In this document: in pieces, positions 21,901 to 35,300 of the stretch | Layout: each line of letters starts with the position of its first letter | How positions within the stretch are numbered: position 1 is the stretch's first letter | NCBI GenBank assembly: GCA_029216955.1 | Contig: JANAVB010016199.1 | Location: 10,867,595 to 10,931,594 of the forward strand | Reading direction: 5' to 3' | Source of the DNA: Iris pallida | Lineage: Eukaryota; Streptophyta; Magnoliopsida; Asparagales; Iridaceae | DNA: 64,000 nucleotides | Notes under the pieces: generated by a model | What the model was told of the DNA's origin: nothing | Databases searched by the model: none | The model's input: only the letters and a program-made list of their open reading frames with translations | Program-made: the position numbers and the translations under genes

Positions 21901-23576
21901 GGCAAAGACGATGGTTGGAGTTGATGAAGGACTTCGACATCGATTTACAGTATCACCCCGGAAAGGCAAATGTGGTGGCGGATGCGCTGAGCAGGCATCC
22001 GATGGCATGGTACCTGATGATTGATCGACATTTGCGGGAGGATCTGGAGAAGCTCGGTATCGAGCTAGTTCGGCCAGGATCAGTGATACAGATGATGGCG
22101 CTTGACATTCAGTCAGGTTTGATGGAGCAGATCCGGGAGGTACAGTCTACAGATGAGAGCTTTCGCAGACTTCGACCCCAGGCTTTAGCGGGATTGCTGG
22201 ATGACTTCACTATAGCAGAGGATGGATCCTTGAGGCATGGCAGCCGATTGTGCATGCCGAAGGGAGAGCTAGTAGAGGCAGTCTTGCAGGAGGCGCACCG
22301 ATCGAGATATTCTATTCACCCTGGTGTTAACAAAATGTACCGTGACTTGCGGGAACATCTTTGGTGGCACGGGATGAAGAGGGATGTATCGCGTTTTATC
22401 TCGAGATGCCTAGTTTGCCAGCAGGTCAAGGCGGAGCGCCAGAGGCCAGCTGGTTTGTTGCAGCCGTTACCCATTCCCGAGTGGAAGTGGGAACATATTA
22501 CGATGGACTTCGTTTCAGGGCTTCCTCGTTCCCAAGGAGGGAAGGATGTCATTTGGGTCATCGTAGACAGGCTGACGAAGTGTGCGCACTTCATACCCTT
22601 CAAGGTGGGGCTTTCCACCGAGAAGTTGGCAGAGCTATACATGCAGCAGATAGTTCGCCTACATGGAGTGCCAGTGAGCATCGTGTCAGACAGAGACAGC
22701 AGATTTACATCCCACTACTGGAGGAGCTTGCAGGAGGAGTTGGGCAGTAGGCTCAAGTTCAGTACGGCATACCACCCACAGACAGATGGGCAGTCCGAGA
22801 GGACGATACAGACACTGGAGGATATGCTGAGGACCTGCGTGCTGGACTTTGGAGGATCATGGGAGAGCCATCTACACTTGGTAGAGTTTTCATACAACAA
22901 CAGCTACCAGGCCAGTATTGGTATGTCTCCTTTCGAGGCGCTTTATGGACGACGATGCCGCACACCGCTCTTTTGGGATGATGTCGGAGACAGAGTTATG
23001 CTTGGGCCAGAGATAATCACGGATGCAGCAGAGAAAGTTGGGATGATCAGAGACAGACTCAGAGTAGCTCAGGACAGGCAGAAATACTGGGCTGATGCTA
23101 GTCGCAGACCGATGGAGTTCGCAGACGGTGATATGGTGCTAGTAAAGATATCACCTACTAGAGGGACGATCCGGTTCGGACGAGGAGGGAAGCTGAGCCC
23201 CAGATACATCGAGCCAATCGAGATACTTGGCAGGATTGGAGAGGTAGCTTACAGGGTTGCACTTCCACCCAACCTAGCAGGAGTTCACGATGTCTTTCAC
23301 GTATCTCAGCTGAGGAGATATATTCCAGACCCCAGTCATGTGCTAGATCATTCAGAGTTGGAGGTCGAACCGAGCCTTATAGTTTCTGAGCAGCCAGTGG
23401 AGATATTAGACAGGAGAGAGAAGAGGCTGAGGAACAAGGTTATACCCCTAGTGCGAGTAGCTTAGAGCCGTCACTCCCCAGGTGAATCTACTTGGGAGAG
23501 GGAGTCGGACATGAGGGAGAGATACCCTTACTTGTTCGATCCAACCGCTGCGAGGGAACCACCCGTTCCCGCTTGA
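18927..23576 (+). pseudogene. Element B gag-pol polyprotein with two in-frame stops
   Basis: The frame begins at ATG 18927. Gag has a capsid-like region and two CCHC knuckles (CAFCKRVGHDASIC, CLACGSATHQLREC, about 19970-20070). Protease has LFDSGASHSFLS. A single TGA at 20454-20456 interrupts the protease, after which the same frame continues through [14 protein letters not shown] (catalytic FIDD near 21225), RNase H, and integrase with an HHCC zinc finger (22310-22430) and D-D-E core ([25 protein letters not shown]). A TAG at 23463-23465 falls in the C-terminal chromodomain, whose remainder (GESTWERESDM) reads on to 23576. The two stops suggest recent inactivation, although readthrough of the first cannot be excluded from sequence. 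Confidence 0.93.
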
Positions 23577-23687
23577 CACCTTAGAGGTTAGTTTCGATCG
23601 CAGCCTTAGTCATTTTGTTGCATTGCTTGCTATGTTAGAATATTGTAGGGTCTTCAATCCTTGTGAATTTCGAGGACAAAATTTTTC

Positions 23688-23701
23688 AAGGAGGGAAGAC
23701 T
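23688..23701 (+). promoter_or_regulatory. Polypurine tract of element B
   Basis: AAGGAGGGAAGACT directly precedes the 3' LTR start TGTAAGCCCC at 23702. Its position and purine content suit the plus-strand priming site. Confidence 0.8.
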
Positions 23702-24818
23702 TGTAAGCCCCTATTTTTCAAAATTCATTTTAATTAGTGTTAATTAAATTTTTATGTCATTTATAGCCTTAAATAATTATTAGGAATTTTTAGGGATTTT
23801 TCTAAAATTTTTAAATAAATTTTAATGAGTTTTAAATATACAAAAATAGCATTTTACAAATTATTTAAATATTTTAATATCATTTTGTAATTATTAGAAT
23901 TGTTATAATATGGTTATGCAATTTATTAAATTGTTTATATATCAGTTTGCAATATTGAATTGTTATAAGTTGCGGAATACAAATTTTTATTTGCATTTAT
24001 ACGCTGCTAGGACTTAATTGCAAACTCCTAAACTACAGGGACCCTAGTGCTAATTTACTTACCTACCCCCGACGACTGCCCCGACCGCCTCGCCGTCCTG
24101 CCCCCGCCATTCCCGGCTGCCCCGACCGACGTTAAGCCCCTATTTAAACCCCTACAGCCCCCCGACCTAGCCACGACCACCACGACGCACCACAGCCCCC
24201 CAACCACCCTGTTCTTCCCCGAAACCCTAGCCCTAACCCTAACCCTAACTCCGGCATAACCCCACCGCCACCTCGCCGCTCGTCCTCGCCGATTGTCTCC
24301 ACCACCATTAGCTTCGCCTCGACGAGACGACCGCAGTGCCACCACTCCGCCACCGTCACGACGCCTCCTCCGTCGTCCACGACCATCGAATCCCCCCTAA
24401 AGCTGGACACGTAAGTAGCAGTTACGAGACTGTGTCGTACGTGTCTCGTACACGTATATATGGTTCGCCGTGTCCTGGCGAACATTTTGGTAGAACTGGA
24501 CACGAGAGAATCGAACCGTGCGTGTCGTGCTAGCCCAGACACGTTAATACCTGTATCCCTAACTGTCAGGACACAGGGTCGATTTGTTATTTTTTTTAAT
24601 TTGTTAATTAAACCGAACCTAACTAAAATCTAACTAACTCCTATTCTTAACACAGCGGGCCAATTAGCCCACTGGCCAGTGCGCAATAATAAACCCCCCC
24701 CCCCCCACCTGCGCGCTCGGGTTCGAGCCCCCTCTCCCTTTCTGTTTTCTTTCTTTTTCTGTTTCTTTTCTTTTTCTTTTTCTTTTCTTTTCTTTTCTAT
24801 TTTTTTATATATATTTAT

Positions 24819-24867
<49 letters not shown>

Positions 24868-26939
24868 ATTTTGACAGTATTTTATATATGTATATATTTT
24901 TATAATTAGTAAGTTTATATATATATATTAGTTGGTGTTTATATACGTATGTGTATATAGGTATATACATTTTTAGATATATATATTATTATATATATAT
25001 AATTATATATATGTATACAATATTTGTATATATATATATACTTTATAATTAAGTATTTCCTTATATTTCTATATATACTTTTAGCATAGGTATGTATATA
25101 TTCTTTTTGTACAAATTTACCTTATTAAAATAGTAATATTATTTTGCAATTTCACCAAGTTGTATTTTTAGTGTATTTAAATTACTGCAACCATTTAATG
25201 TCCAGGCCTAGCATGGGTTTTTGGGCTCAAATGTGTTTTCACACATTCAACCTGTACAGGTCATATTGGACTTTATTCATGGCCTTGGGTCCTGTATTTG
25301 AACTTTGGTTCAAATTATATACATGGACAAAAATACGCAGATAATTAATTATTGTGTGCAATGCTGTTTTTGATTTTCTAAAAAAATACTTAAAGTACTG
25401 CTAAAATTATGGAAAAATAGTATTTAGATACTAGGTTACTTTAGCTAATTTAGTATAATTTTTGTAGTATTTAACTTACTGTTTTGCCACTAGTTTGGCA
25501 TATGAAACCAAAACTCATTTTCTGTATACTTAGGAAAACTGATTTTTATAAAATACTTGTACTGGTTAATAAATTCCAAAAAAATTATAATAAATTTCTA
25601 TAATTAGCAAGGATCGTTTTGGTACTTTGTTTTATGTAAAACTAGGCTTTTTGTCTACTTCAAAAATTGTTAGAACACAATGGTCTTTTGATTTATTTAT
25701 TGATTAATTACGACTTGTAGTTTTTTGTGTTATTTTGAGTTTTAGCTGTGTTGAACCCTACCCCTCACTAGTGTAAAGACCCTAGAAAGTTAGTTAAAGT
25801 AGTGTGTCACCCCACATTGGTCTCCTACGCCAAAGTCATCATTTTGGCTAGGTGCCCAGTCACAAGTCGTGTTTCACCAATTAGTGTCCTAGTGTTTTAG
25901 CTTAGTGTAAAAGCTAAGTTATTGTATTTACTTCTACAGTGAGGAGTTACCGGGCATCCATAGCATTATTATCGCAGCTTGTTTCGTTTTGCTTTGCTAG
26001 AGGCAAGTACTTTCTACGAACTTTACATACTGCTATAAACCATAAAACTGTGAATCACCAACCATGTTAAATGCTGATCCTTGGGGTAGCAAGTTAGAAC
26101 TTTACATGTTGTATTATTTTCAGTCTCTACCATGTTTATACCGTATTTCATATCTCTCACATGTTTAAATAACGGGTTAAGGGGAAACTGCTAGTAGTGT
26201 ACGTGATCATGACCCCCTTCTCCGTATGTATTTACCGAGCACCGTTACATTCTATATATATCTGTGTCATATGTCTGGTCCCGCGTTTGTGTATGGATAT
26301 ACACCGATGCCGTTATGTGTACGTATGTGCACATCAAAAAATTGATATGTACCGCTGTACATCCTGATTACCTATTGACTGATCACTCACCTACTACAGT
26401 TTTAAACTTTAAAATGTATATCTATTGCCATGATAAAATGTACCTAAAACTGAACCAACATGATATGTCATTTCCTTTTCATCACATGATCAGTATTATA
26501 TGTTTGTTAGATTTAGTACTTGCTCCCGTCCTGACAGGATAACGTTGTAGGTGTCCTTACTGAGGAGGAGTTACTCTGCGACACATATTATGGAGATACT
26601 GCCGAGGACCTGGCTTTGCTTTACGAGGATGTTCCTGCTGGGAACCTCGCCTAGTTGTCTTTTGTTTACTTAGACTTTTGAGAGTAGTCATGTATTAGAC
26701 TATATCTTTTTGTAACTGGACATGTATCCAGTTTTACTTTGCAGTTCACTTGTACTTGGACATTTTACTATATACGACGACTTTTGTGTTTGGAGCATTT
26801 ATGATTCTTCTTCACTTATAGAACTGTTAGCACATTTAGTCTTATCCTGTTGTCTTTAGAATAGCTTACTACGTTTTATCTCAACGTAGGCTGGGCATGA
26901 CTCGGCCTGGCCCAACAATTTGGGTAGCGGGTCGTGACA
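23702..26939 (+). repeat. 3' LTR of element B (3238 bp)
   Basis: It starts TGTAAGCCCC and ends GGTCGTGACA. It is nearly identical by eye to 15363-18680 apart from scattered substitutions, a shorter (TA)n tract, one extra CCCTAA unit (about 24233-24251) and small indels. It is followed by the target duplication CTGCA (26940-26944). Confidence 0.92.
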
Positions 26940-29235
26940 CTGCATGTCCTATTTATGTTTCTATTATTTAATAACTGTATGTTGTCCTGCAGTCCACCGG
27001 CCGCTAACAAAAGAATACGGCCCACCGCGTCAAAGCAGAAGGAACGTACGGGACGTCCTCTCGAGCGTCCGCTAACAATTTTCGAATCGGCGCCCCAAGC
27101 TCGGTCTCGGACGCCGCCACCAGCATGTTAAGCTCGGTCGAAGCAACGAGCTCCTACTCCTACGTGTTCTTCCGATGACGACGACGACGACGTGCCAATT
27201 GGCCGACTCCTATCACGTCAAGGCGGTTCTGCTCCATCTGAGGAGGCCGGTCCTTCTGAGCCGTCTGTCCGTCCGTCTGGTTGCTCAACGTTGGTTTCTT
27301 TTGAGAACCACATTGCGTATGAAATATGGAAGAACCCGGTATGTAAATGACGTTTGTAAACTACCAGTTTAGTATACTATATATATATGTATTTCATAAT
27401 TGTTATGTTTTTTTGTTGTTCGATATACAGAGAACATATCGTATCCTTAAGGCTGTGAGTCACGGGAAGAAAATCGTGTCCTGGCAGTTTGCAAGCTTAT
27501 CGGAGGCCATCCAGAGCAAAATCATACCGAGCGGCTTGCACAATTTGGCACAAAATGCCTATCGGACAATAGATAGTGCCCTCATATCCGCGTTTGTAGA
27601 GAGATGGCACCCGGAGACCAACACATTTCATCTTTCAGCAGGGGAGATGACCATTACACTTGACGACGTACAGATACTGGAGCTGCCAGTGACCGGGCGC
27701 GTCATGACCAAAGAACATTACACCAATGAGAAATTCGTGAAATGGTACGAGAAGATCGTCAAGTTTGTCTCAATTCACCTTGGACTTCAGGCTACCAGTT
27801 TTACAATTCTGCCAGGCTTCAAGAAGTCATACGGAATTCCTCTATCATTTCTGGTGGACCACTTCATGGATATGGAGGTGGATGACGATGACGATGATAC
27901 GGTCGACGCGGTGGCCCGTGCGTATATGTTGTTCGTCCTAGGAACGGTCGGCATTCCGAACAAGTTCGGAACGTCGATACATGCTAGGTACATGCTCAAT
28001 TTATCTGAAGTGGATGACTTCATTGATATATCCTGGGGAAGCGGTATCCTAGCCAATCTTTACCGCCAGTTCGGCATCGCATCCCGTGTCGGGACTAAGA
28101 TAATGGCCGGCTGTCAAACTCTGCTACATGTAAGAAAACTTCTATTCTATGTTATTCTTGTATACTTCATTTTGTTGTTTATTTTTTGACTATTCATTTA
28201 TAAATTGAATAGACATGGATATACGAGCACTTTTCGATGCTCAGACGGGCTGACCTGAACCCAGAGTATGTTGAACACCTTCCTAGAGCGTGTCGATGGA
28301 GGCCATCCCAGCTGGAAACCAAAAATTGGCAAACACTGGCTTCCATTCGTGAAGTACTAGACAATTTGGTGCCAGAAGATGTACTAAATTTTGACTTACT
28401 TTGTCATGTTAATTTTGCTTTGTTGTTAACTGTTTTCCTATATTTTTTTGGAATTCATACCGGGATTTACATGAGCAGAATCGTGAGGTCCAACCAATTT
28501 CTTTACTTCATGGCATGATCACATGCTATGATATCACGGAGTCGTACATGCCCGATAGAGTACTTCGTCAGTTTGGCTTTGTGCAAACTATGCCGAAGCG
28601 CACAATACGACTGTTGGAGCCTCCGCGTGGAACCCAACATTTAAATTACAAACCGGCAGATTTCGACTAGGTGACCGACTTTTACTCCGAGTGGCAACGA
28701 CATGTACTTCGGGAATCTGAAAGACGACCGGTCACCCTGATGGCCGATTGCAGCGAGGACTACATGCCATACTTCCTGGGGGTCGGACATCCTAAGTTGT
28801 CAAACCCTACAAACCCGGGTCTCGTGGCCGTCGTAGCAATTGGAGTTCTTCCTTCCAAAAATGTCTTGTATGCTAGGTTGGTGAGGATGGTGAGTTCCGT
28901 ATTTGTAATTAGACTGAAATTTCTATGTTTGTAGACTTAATTCACTTATACTTTCATTTACAGTCTCAAAAGGTGAAGGAATTGGCCCAGACACTCCGAA
29001 GAGGTTGCCAAAGTGATAATAGTGTCGCAGTCGCCAACGAGTTTGATCGCATCGACGACGTAGTCGAGTTTTCCTTCATGAATAATAGGGAGTCTCGTTC
29101 AAAGGCCCGACATGATATGTAGTTGGATGTAATCTGGATGTTTTTGTAAAGATGTTTTTGTTGTTTGAAACTTGAAGGATATATTTGTTGTTTGGAAACT
29201 TAAGTTGTTGGGCAGACTTTTGAAGGATATGTGAT

Positions 29236-29385
29236 GAGAGTTTGAAACTGAAACTCTCTGTCACAGAGAGTTTCAATTAGGACTGCCACCTCCCTGGCAG
29301 TCCTACACAAAAAGAGGACTACTAGGGTGCTAGCAGTCCTAATTGAAACTTTATGTTACAGCAAGTTTCAATTAGGACTGCCAGC
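29236..29385. repeat. Hairpin repeats downstream of the PMD gene
   Basis: The segment has a perfect palindrome GAAACTCTCTG-TCA-CAGAGAGTTTC, then two AGGACTGCC...GCAGTCCT hairpins linked by TTTCAATT, and is cut off at CCAGC by element C. The same words resume at 57879 after C, so this is the left edge of the 57884-59340 array. It begins about 115 bases after the PMD stop codon, so it may lie in or near the 3' UTR. Confidence 0.8.
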
Positions 29386-32035
29386 TGTAATGTCTGTGGT
29401 TCGTATTACGTATTTTGGAATACGTGTACGTATTTATTCTTGTATTGCATGATTTCCTTGCTTAGTTTCCATCCTGGCTTGGGTTATTCTTGGTTCGGGT
29501 TGGCTTGGTTCGGTTTGGGATTGCTATTGGTGCATCATGAACCAAGGGTGAACCCTCTACCTACCACCACCACTACCATTTATTACCCATTCTTCTTTCT
29601 CTCTCTCTTCATTACTCTCTTCTTTCCTCCATTTACTTCCTTCACCTACCAGAGAGAGAGAGAGAGGTCTAGGCAAGTGCAACTTGCTTCATGGAGAAAC
29701 TCCAACTTTATTGCTTCATCCTCTTCCTTATAGCATTTTAACTTACTTTAGTACTTGGCATTTCCACTTTCCATGGCTAGATTCTTGTAGATCTAAGTTT
29801 ACTTTATTTTCGGATTTCTTGGGTTATGATCTATTTAGTTTTATTATTTCCGAGTTTTGATGGTTCTATGTTGTAGAGCATTTCATTCTGACCCGTTTTG
29901 ACCTATGGAAGTTCGGATTCTGGCTCCGGATGATGAAGTTATGGAGCTTGAGAACTTGACTCTCATGGTGTTTTTCTTCTCGAAATTTTGGAGAAGATGA
30001 ACTGTGCTTGACTTGACCGCATGAATATTTCATGCGGCAAGTGTTCTATTCAGCCGCATGACTGGAAGTACTTGAGCCGCATGAGGGCCGAACTCATTTA
30101 GCCGTATAACTCACTCAATCTCCAGCCGCATATACTCTGCACTTCTCGAGCCGCATGAGACGTTATCCGTTTGGCCGCATGCGCCCTCCCTGGCCGCATG
30201 AGAACTTCTTCCCGAGCCGTATGGACCTGCTTCCCGCTTGCCGCATGGGGCTCAACTTCCTGAGCCGCATGCAACCCACTTGCTCTCAGCCGTAGGAACC
30301 CTTCCCCCTGCAGCCGCATAATACCCCACTCTTCCTGCTAGTCGCATATGTCTCCTTCTCCTCAGCCGCATGAGCTTTGGACCCTGAGCCGCATGGGCTG
30401 TTCCACCCTCAGCCGCACGAGCTGCTCCCGCATAGATTCTCTCCTTAGCCGCATGTGCCCGAGCCGTATGGCTTTCTATTGATTGTATTCTATATTTTAT
30501 TACTTGATTATTACTGTTAATTCATGTCCTGTAACCCCAATCAACTTGGGTCTCCCGAGTGAATGTTTGTACTATGATACCTTGCACATGTACCTGAACA
30601 CGAAAGTGACCCGTCGTGGCGCACTCCTGACAAGAATTCTTGACCTGATAACCTGACATGATATATCTTGATAAGCTGTTGCGACGACTACCTGACATGA
30701 CATGACCTGTATAAATAACCTGGACACCGTGGGCGATTGTGCTTGTACAAATAATCCAGTCCTGTCTTGCATCATGTCTAGGAGGGGACTCCTGAGTACC
30801 ACGGCCAGGAGTACCTACTGAAATGGACTAAGGCTAATAATTAGAATAATACATTAGTTATAAAGAGATCTCCCAGCTACAGGCAATCCCGTTACCTGGG
30901 CGCGCATTGGGATCTGTAGCCTGCCGTCGAGTAGGGCAAATTTCCAGCACACTGTCATGTGTTGCACCCTTCAAGCTACCTAAGGGTACATTCGTTTCCT
31001 GGACGATGTACCCACCTGAATTCAACTCTAATCTTTCAACCTGGGTAACCTGGATGGTCTGCAGGGCTTGTGGCTGTGGAATGATCTCACTGCATCTTGC
31101 TAGTAACTAGGCCTGTGATAACCCTAGTTAGTTAAAGTTCAAGCCGTAATTCTTGCTTGGCCGTAAAATGATTGGATGGAGTCTAACCAGTCTAGTCTTG
31201 TCCTGATTCTGTTCCAGATTACTGCATGACCTGAATGCCTGTATTCATTTTACCGATAAATGGTGAGAATTCCAAGTTTCGTTCAGACGATGGGTTACAA
31301 CCCCGATCCTTGTTTGGTTTACGGGTTGTAACCTGGTTATCTGAATAGTTCCATGGTTATCTCGTCGTATATCATCCTGATATATTTCCTTTATTTCCAG
31401 TTCTCACCTTTATTTATTATCTATTATGCTAATTGCTAGTTTTAGTTCCTAAGTGAAGCTTCCTTTGTGGCACTTGCTCTTTCTGGGATCTGATCCAGCT
31501 GGTTTTGTATGGCCAGATTTCGGAGCATCTCCAGAGGATCTACCGCTCTTTCAGCCCGATGGTGAACACCAGGCGTAACCAGGGCAACGAGTGGGTTATT
31601 TTTGGCTCTCCCACTCTATTGTAAAAATATTCTTTTGAGGTGTTTAGCCGACGAGCACCTGTTTAGCTCGATTACATTACTTACTGTCTGCCTACGGGCT
31701 GTAACATGATTAACAGATCCTAGGGTTGATCATGTATGACTAAAACTCTTGCTAGTCCTAACATTTTGTAACGACTAGCTTCATGATCAGCTGAATATGT
31801 AATATTTGGGACGTCTTATTATTGTATATTTAATGATCATACATCTTGTGACTTTACTTACTTGCTTGTGATTGAGACACTAGGCTTGTTCATGACCTTA
31901 GGAGACTGTTGGCTTGTAGTAAACCCTCATGTATCTTAACAGCCGTGACCGTATAACGAGGTGGGTTGCACTTCAATATACGTAGCTGGCTATGTCTGTC
32001 CCCGCTCTCCAGTATTCTGGTTCTGGGGCATGACA
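29386..32035 (+). repeat. 5' LTR of element C (2650 bp)
   Basis: It contains a dense field of GCCGCATG-type words at 30017-30470, a candidate TATA box TATAAATAA at 30710-30718, and a short open frame near its 3' part (31486-31578, with ASPEDLP) that may be a distant relative of the acidic frame in B and E. Very similar by eye to the 3' LTR. Confidence 0.92.
30017..30470. repeat. Array of about twenty GCCGCATG words in the C LTR
   Basis: The words CAGCCGCATG, GAGCCGCATG, GGCCGCATG and close variants recur every 12-35 bases without fixed spacing. The array opens with the palindrome CCGCATGAATATTTCATGCGG (30017-30037). Spacer sequences are unrelated, so this is not an ordinary tandem repeat. 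The 3' LTR carries the same array at about 55861-56311. It ends about 240 bases before the candidate TATA box. Confidence 0.8.
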
Positions 32036-32332
32036 TGGTTTAAGTGTTGGCCCATGCAGGTCTTGTAAATCAAGATATGTGAGGGTTTACCGAATAGATG
32101 TCTTAATTAGTATTCGCCCTTGATCTCTGCTCTTATCATCTGAATCCCTGGATTCTTGTCCTGATCATATGCTTGTATCGTTGATCTGTCCTGGTCCTTC
32201 CTTATTGTTTCCCATGTCGTCTTCTTCAGCGGCATCATTCCTGTACCTGCCGGTCAGCAAGGCGGAGCATTTCTCGCGGAACAGCAGCAACCCGGAGATC
32301 AAGCCCAGCATTCCGGAGTAGCCTCCAGAGTC

Positions 32333-35300
32333 GTGCCTTCTGACGGAGAGCCACCAGTCCAGCCAGTTCAGCCTGCCGAACCTGATGATGGCACTTTGGT
32401 AGGACTCGTCAGGACCTTGATAGCTTCCCAAGATCGTCGAGGAGATGCCTTGCACCAGGCAGTGACGGATGTTTTGACCAGGGGCGATCATCAGGGTAAC
32501 AACGCGGCCAACAGCTTCAAGTGCTTGAACCCTCCTTTCTTCGATGGTAGTGAAGATGCTATCGCCGCAGATGCCTGGCTTCAGGATACTGAAGTGATTC
32601 TCGAAGCCGCCAGGACCCCAGAGATCGAGAAGGTAGCCGTTGGATTAGCAGCACCCATTGCTTGGGCGGTTTTCAGAGAGAGATTCCAGACCAAGTATTT
32701 TGATGCTGTAGCTCGGTACGATCTACAGACGAGGTTCACCAATCTGAAGCAGATGGACAAGACGGTCGATGGATATGCGGCCAAGTTTTCGAGACTCAGT
32801 CGGTTTGCTCCCACCTTGGTGGCAACCGAGTATGATAGAGCCCAGCGATTTCAGCAGGGGCTTCACCTAGAGATTCTATTGGCGGTTGAGCAGTTTGAGC
32901 ATCAGACTTTTGATGCAGTCTTGAGAGCAGCTAGGAGGCATGAGTATACCTTCCAGAGGATTGTGGATAGGGCCGGAGGTCGGAAGAGATCCCACGGCCA
33001 GATGAATCAGTCTTCAGCCCCAGCTCCTGCAGCCAGGGCTTTGACTATTGGAGCTCCGAGACGGGCAGCCTCAGTGACGTCGGCTCAGCATTTAGCCCCG
33101 ACGTACCCTCAACAGCAGAAGCAGAAGCAGTCTTCCGCAGTGGGATGTTCTCATTGTAGAAAGCCAGGCCATGTAGTGGCAGAGTGCCGCAGGGCACATG
33201 GATTGTGTCTGGCTTATGGTGCAGCAGACCATAGGGTTGGATCCTACCCGAATAGGGGTGGTTCATCATCGTCCAACCTTTCTAGCTCTTCGGTGAGGGG
33301 ACCAGCTCCGGTCCAGCAGCAGCAGTATCCATTGCCGAGGCCCTTGCCGCCTCAGTCCCAGATGTTCCAGCAGCAGAACCCCCAGCAGCATACTCAGGCC
33401 CAAGTCCAGAGTCAGAATAGGCAGCGAGGATTTTAGTAGAGAGGACCAGCACCCCGAGGGCATGGTCAGGCTATGGTGATGACCGCAAAAGAAGGATTGG
33501 CACCAGGAGAAGTAGTGGCAGGTACTATTCTCGTCAACTCCTTTCCAGCTTCAGCTTTATTTGATTTTGGTGCATCACATTCTTTTATGTCTGCACGATT
33601 CGCGATACGGATAGGATTGGAGCCCGAGTCATTATCAGTAAGGCTTAATATACTTACTGGTAACGAACTTGTGGGAGTCGATAGGGTGTTTTTCTCGTGT
33701 CGGATCATGGTTAGCGGTAAGGAGTTTCCCGCTAGATTGATAGAATTCTCGATGGCCGATTATGATGTGGTCCTAGGGATGGATTGGTTGAGGAACCAGT
33801 ATGCTAGAATAGACTGCCATATTGGTAGGGTTGTTTTTAGCATTCCAGGCGAGCCAGAGTTTTCCTTTTCTCGAGGCGCAGTTGAGCCTTCTCCTCCAGT
33901 GTTGCGGATGGCAGTAGCAGCAGTACAGTTGCCTCGGATAGTTGAAGAGTTTCCAGATATTTTCCTAGAAGAGCTTCCAGGTATGCCGCCAGAGCGGGAG
34001 ATCGAGTTCACCATAGACTTGATTCCCGGGACAGCCCCAGTGTCAGAGAGAGTCTACAGGATGACGCCTTCAGAGTTAGAGATCTTGTACAAGTTGATTG
34101 AAGAACTTCGAACCAAGGGATTCATTCGTGCTAGTGGATCGCCTTAGGGAGCCCCGATGCTTCTTGTGAAAAAGAAGGATGGTACGTCCAGGCTATGTAT
34201 TGACTATCGTACCTTGAACTCGGTGACAATCAAGAACATATACCCTCTCCTAAGGATAGATGACTTGTTTGATCAACTCAAAGGGGCAGCAGTATTCTCG
34301 AAGATTGACTTACGCTCAGGATATCATCAGATCAGGGTCAGAGAGCAGGACATCCCGAAGACAGCTTTCAGATCGAGGTATGGGCATTGGGAGTTCCTTT
34401 TTATGCCCTTTGGAGCAACCAATGTGCCGACTGTATTCATGGATCTCATGAATCGTATTTTCATGCCCTATTTGGATCAGTTTGTGATTGTATTCTTGGA
34501 TGACATCCTGGTCTATAGCAGGAGCGATGAGGAGCATGAGCAGCATCTCCGTGTGGTTCTTTAGATTCTTAGGGAGCACCAGTTGTATGCCAAGTTCAGT
34601 AAATGCGAGTTCTGGCTCGATCGTATTTCGTACTTGGGTCACATCATCACTCGAGGAGGAGTAGAAGTAGATCTCCAGAAGATTATGGCTATTGAGTCGT
34701 GGCCAGTGCCCAGCACCGTTGCAGAAGTCCGTAGTTTTCTTGGATTGGCCGGCTACTACCGGCGGTTTATTTCAGATTTTGCTCGGATTTCAGCGCCATT
34801 GACCCAATTGACCCGCAAGGATGCACAGTTTGCTTGGACAGCAGAGTGCCAGGATTCTTTTGAGAAGTTGAAGCGAGGCTTGATGATGGCTCCCATTCTT
34901 ACGCTTCCAGATGGAACCGGAGGATTCTTCGTGTATTGTGATGCTTCAGGCAGAGGCTTAGGATGTGTTCTGATACAGCATGGGAAGGTAATAGCTTATG
35001 CGTCACGGCAACTTCGTGATCATGAGAGGAATTACCCAACCCATGACTTGGAGCTGGCAGCAGTAGTGTTTGCACTTAAGTTGTGGAGGCACTACTTGTA
35101 CGGAGATAGGGTGGAGATTTTCACCGACCATAAGAGTCTGAAGTATGTTTTCACCCAGAAGGATCTTAACATGCGTCAGAGGAGGTGGCTGGAGCTTCTT
35201 GTGGATTATGATGTCAATTTATAGTATCATCCCGGGAAGGCCAACATTGTTGCAGATGCATTGAGCAGGAGAGCCGGAGTTTATTTCCTAACAGTGCAAC

